Part shown: one piece after another, positions 63,866 to 64,000 of the stretch
Layout: each line of letters starts with the position of its first letter
How positions within the stretch are numbered: position 1 is the first letter of the stretch
Assembly: GCF_013170825.1 (NCBI RefSeq)
Contig: NZ_CP033365.1
Coordinates: forward strand, 5,654,001 to 5,718,000
Origin: Mesorhizobium sp. NZP2298
GTDB lineage: Bacteria; Pseudomonadota; Alphaproteobacteria; Rhizobiales; Rhizobiaceae
DNA length: 64,000 bases
Direction of reading: 5' to 3'
Program-made: the position numbers and the translations under genes
Notes under the pieces: model-generated
What the model was told of the DNA's origin: nothing
The model's database searches: none
The model's input: the letters and a program-made list of their open reading frames with translations, nothing else

Positions 63866-64000
63866 CTCTTCTGTTCTCCCTTCACTGATGGCGCGGTCCC
63901 GCAGGCAGGGCCGATATGTCTTTCCAGCCACCACAGGATGCGCGCGGCGCTGTCGATATATTCGGGGTAACCGCGCAGGCTGTGCCCAGCCTTCGGATAG
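63862..64000 (-). CDS. alpha/beta hydrolase (S9-like), C-terminal fragment at window edge
   Basis: Reading the minus strand from 63999 gives 45 residues beginning YPKAGHSLRGYPEYIDSAAR, ending with a stop that overlaps the FAD oxidoreductase start as ATGA. The PKAGHSLRGY segment resembles the catalytic-histidine region at the C-terminus of prolyl-oligopeptidase/dienelactone-type alpha/beta hydrolases. The rest lies beyond the right edge. Coupling to the oxidoreductase implies a shared pathway. Confidence 0.6.
   Translation of the reverse strand, partial: YPKAGHSLRGYPEYIDSAARILWWLERHIGPACGTAPSVKGEQKR

Overview
The window is about 64 kb of gene-dense, GC-rich DNA from an alphaproteobacterium. 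I infer Rhizobiales, probably Mesorhizobium or a close relative. The basis is the pca gene order under PcaQ, a GguC-type protein, many branched-chain-amino-acid-type (Liv, HAAT) ABC transporters and many GntR regulators. I saw no rRNA, tRNA, insertion sequence, phage gene or CRISPR array, and no gap between genes exceeds 300 bases. It reads as a chromosomal or megaplasmid catabolic region in which each operon pairs a transporter with a few enzymes and a local regulator.

Layout. (1) 1-4130: the 3' end of an HSL-type esterase, a LacI regulator, and divergent from it a PfkB kinase plus a GatZ/KbaZ-like protein (probably tagatose 6-phosphate metabolism). (2) 4137-8338, minus strand: an SRPBCC-quinone oxidoreductase fusion, a free SRPBCC paralogue and a long flotillin. 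(3) 8428-17864, minus strand: one operon with FAH-family enzyme, alpha/beta hydrolase, amidohydrolase, LivH, LivM, binding protein, LivG, and a LivF fused to a Tm-1-like (UPF0261) domain. A divergent GntR gene (18089) lies next to a FadR-type operator. (4) 18778-24594: the protocatechuate operon pcaDCHGB with pobA as its last gene, divergent from pcaQ, with a recognisable PcaQ box. (5) 24706-33955: aldose epimerase divergent from GntR, IlvD/Edd dehydratase, SDR and GguC, followed by a PotABCD-type transporter. This is probably an oxidative sugar or sugar-acid pathway. A GlcD-like oxidase follows at 33971.

(6) 35589-44805: a divergent system. Leftward are GntR, DUF3830, TIGR04076, aldo/keto reductase, an NTF2-like protein and a binding protein; rightward are LivG, LivF, LivH, LivM and an FAD amine oxidase. 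Together they make one complete transporter plus enzymes for an unknown substrate. (7) 44827-49167, minus strand: M20 hydrolase, APH-type kinase, class III aminotransferase-fold protein and GntR, which looks like a kinase/phospho-lyase route for a hydroxylated amine. (8) 49346-58412, plus strand: GNAT acetyltransferase, MalT-like LuxR regulator, histone-deacetylase-family amidohydrolase, LivHMGF and a Tat-type binding protein. (9) 58457-64000: an acetolactate-synthase-like TPP enzyme, a GbcA-like Rieske oxygenase, a divergent LysR gene, an FAD oxidoreductase and the 3' end of an alpha/beta hydrolase.

The window therefore carries three complete Liv-type transporters and one Pot-type transporter. 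The most novel-looking parts are the LivF/Tm-1-like fusion operon, the SRPBCC/oxidoreductase fusion, the DUF3830/TIGR04076 divergent system, and the kinase/phospho-lyase operon next to the acetyltransferase-deacetylase block. Functions come from motifs and gene context read by eye; no database search was run.
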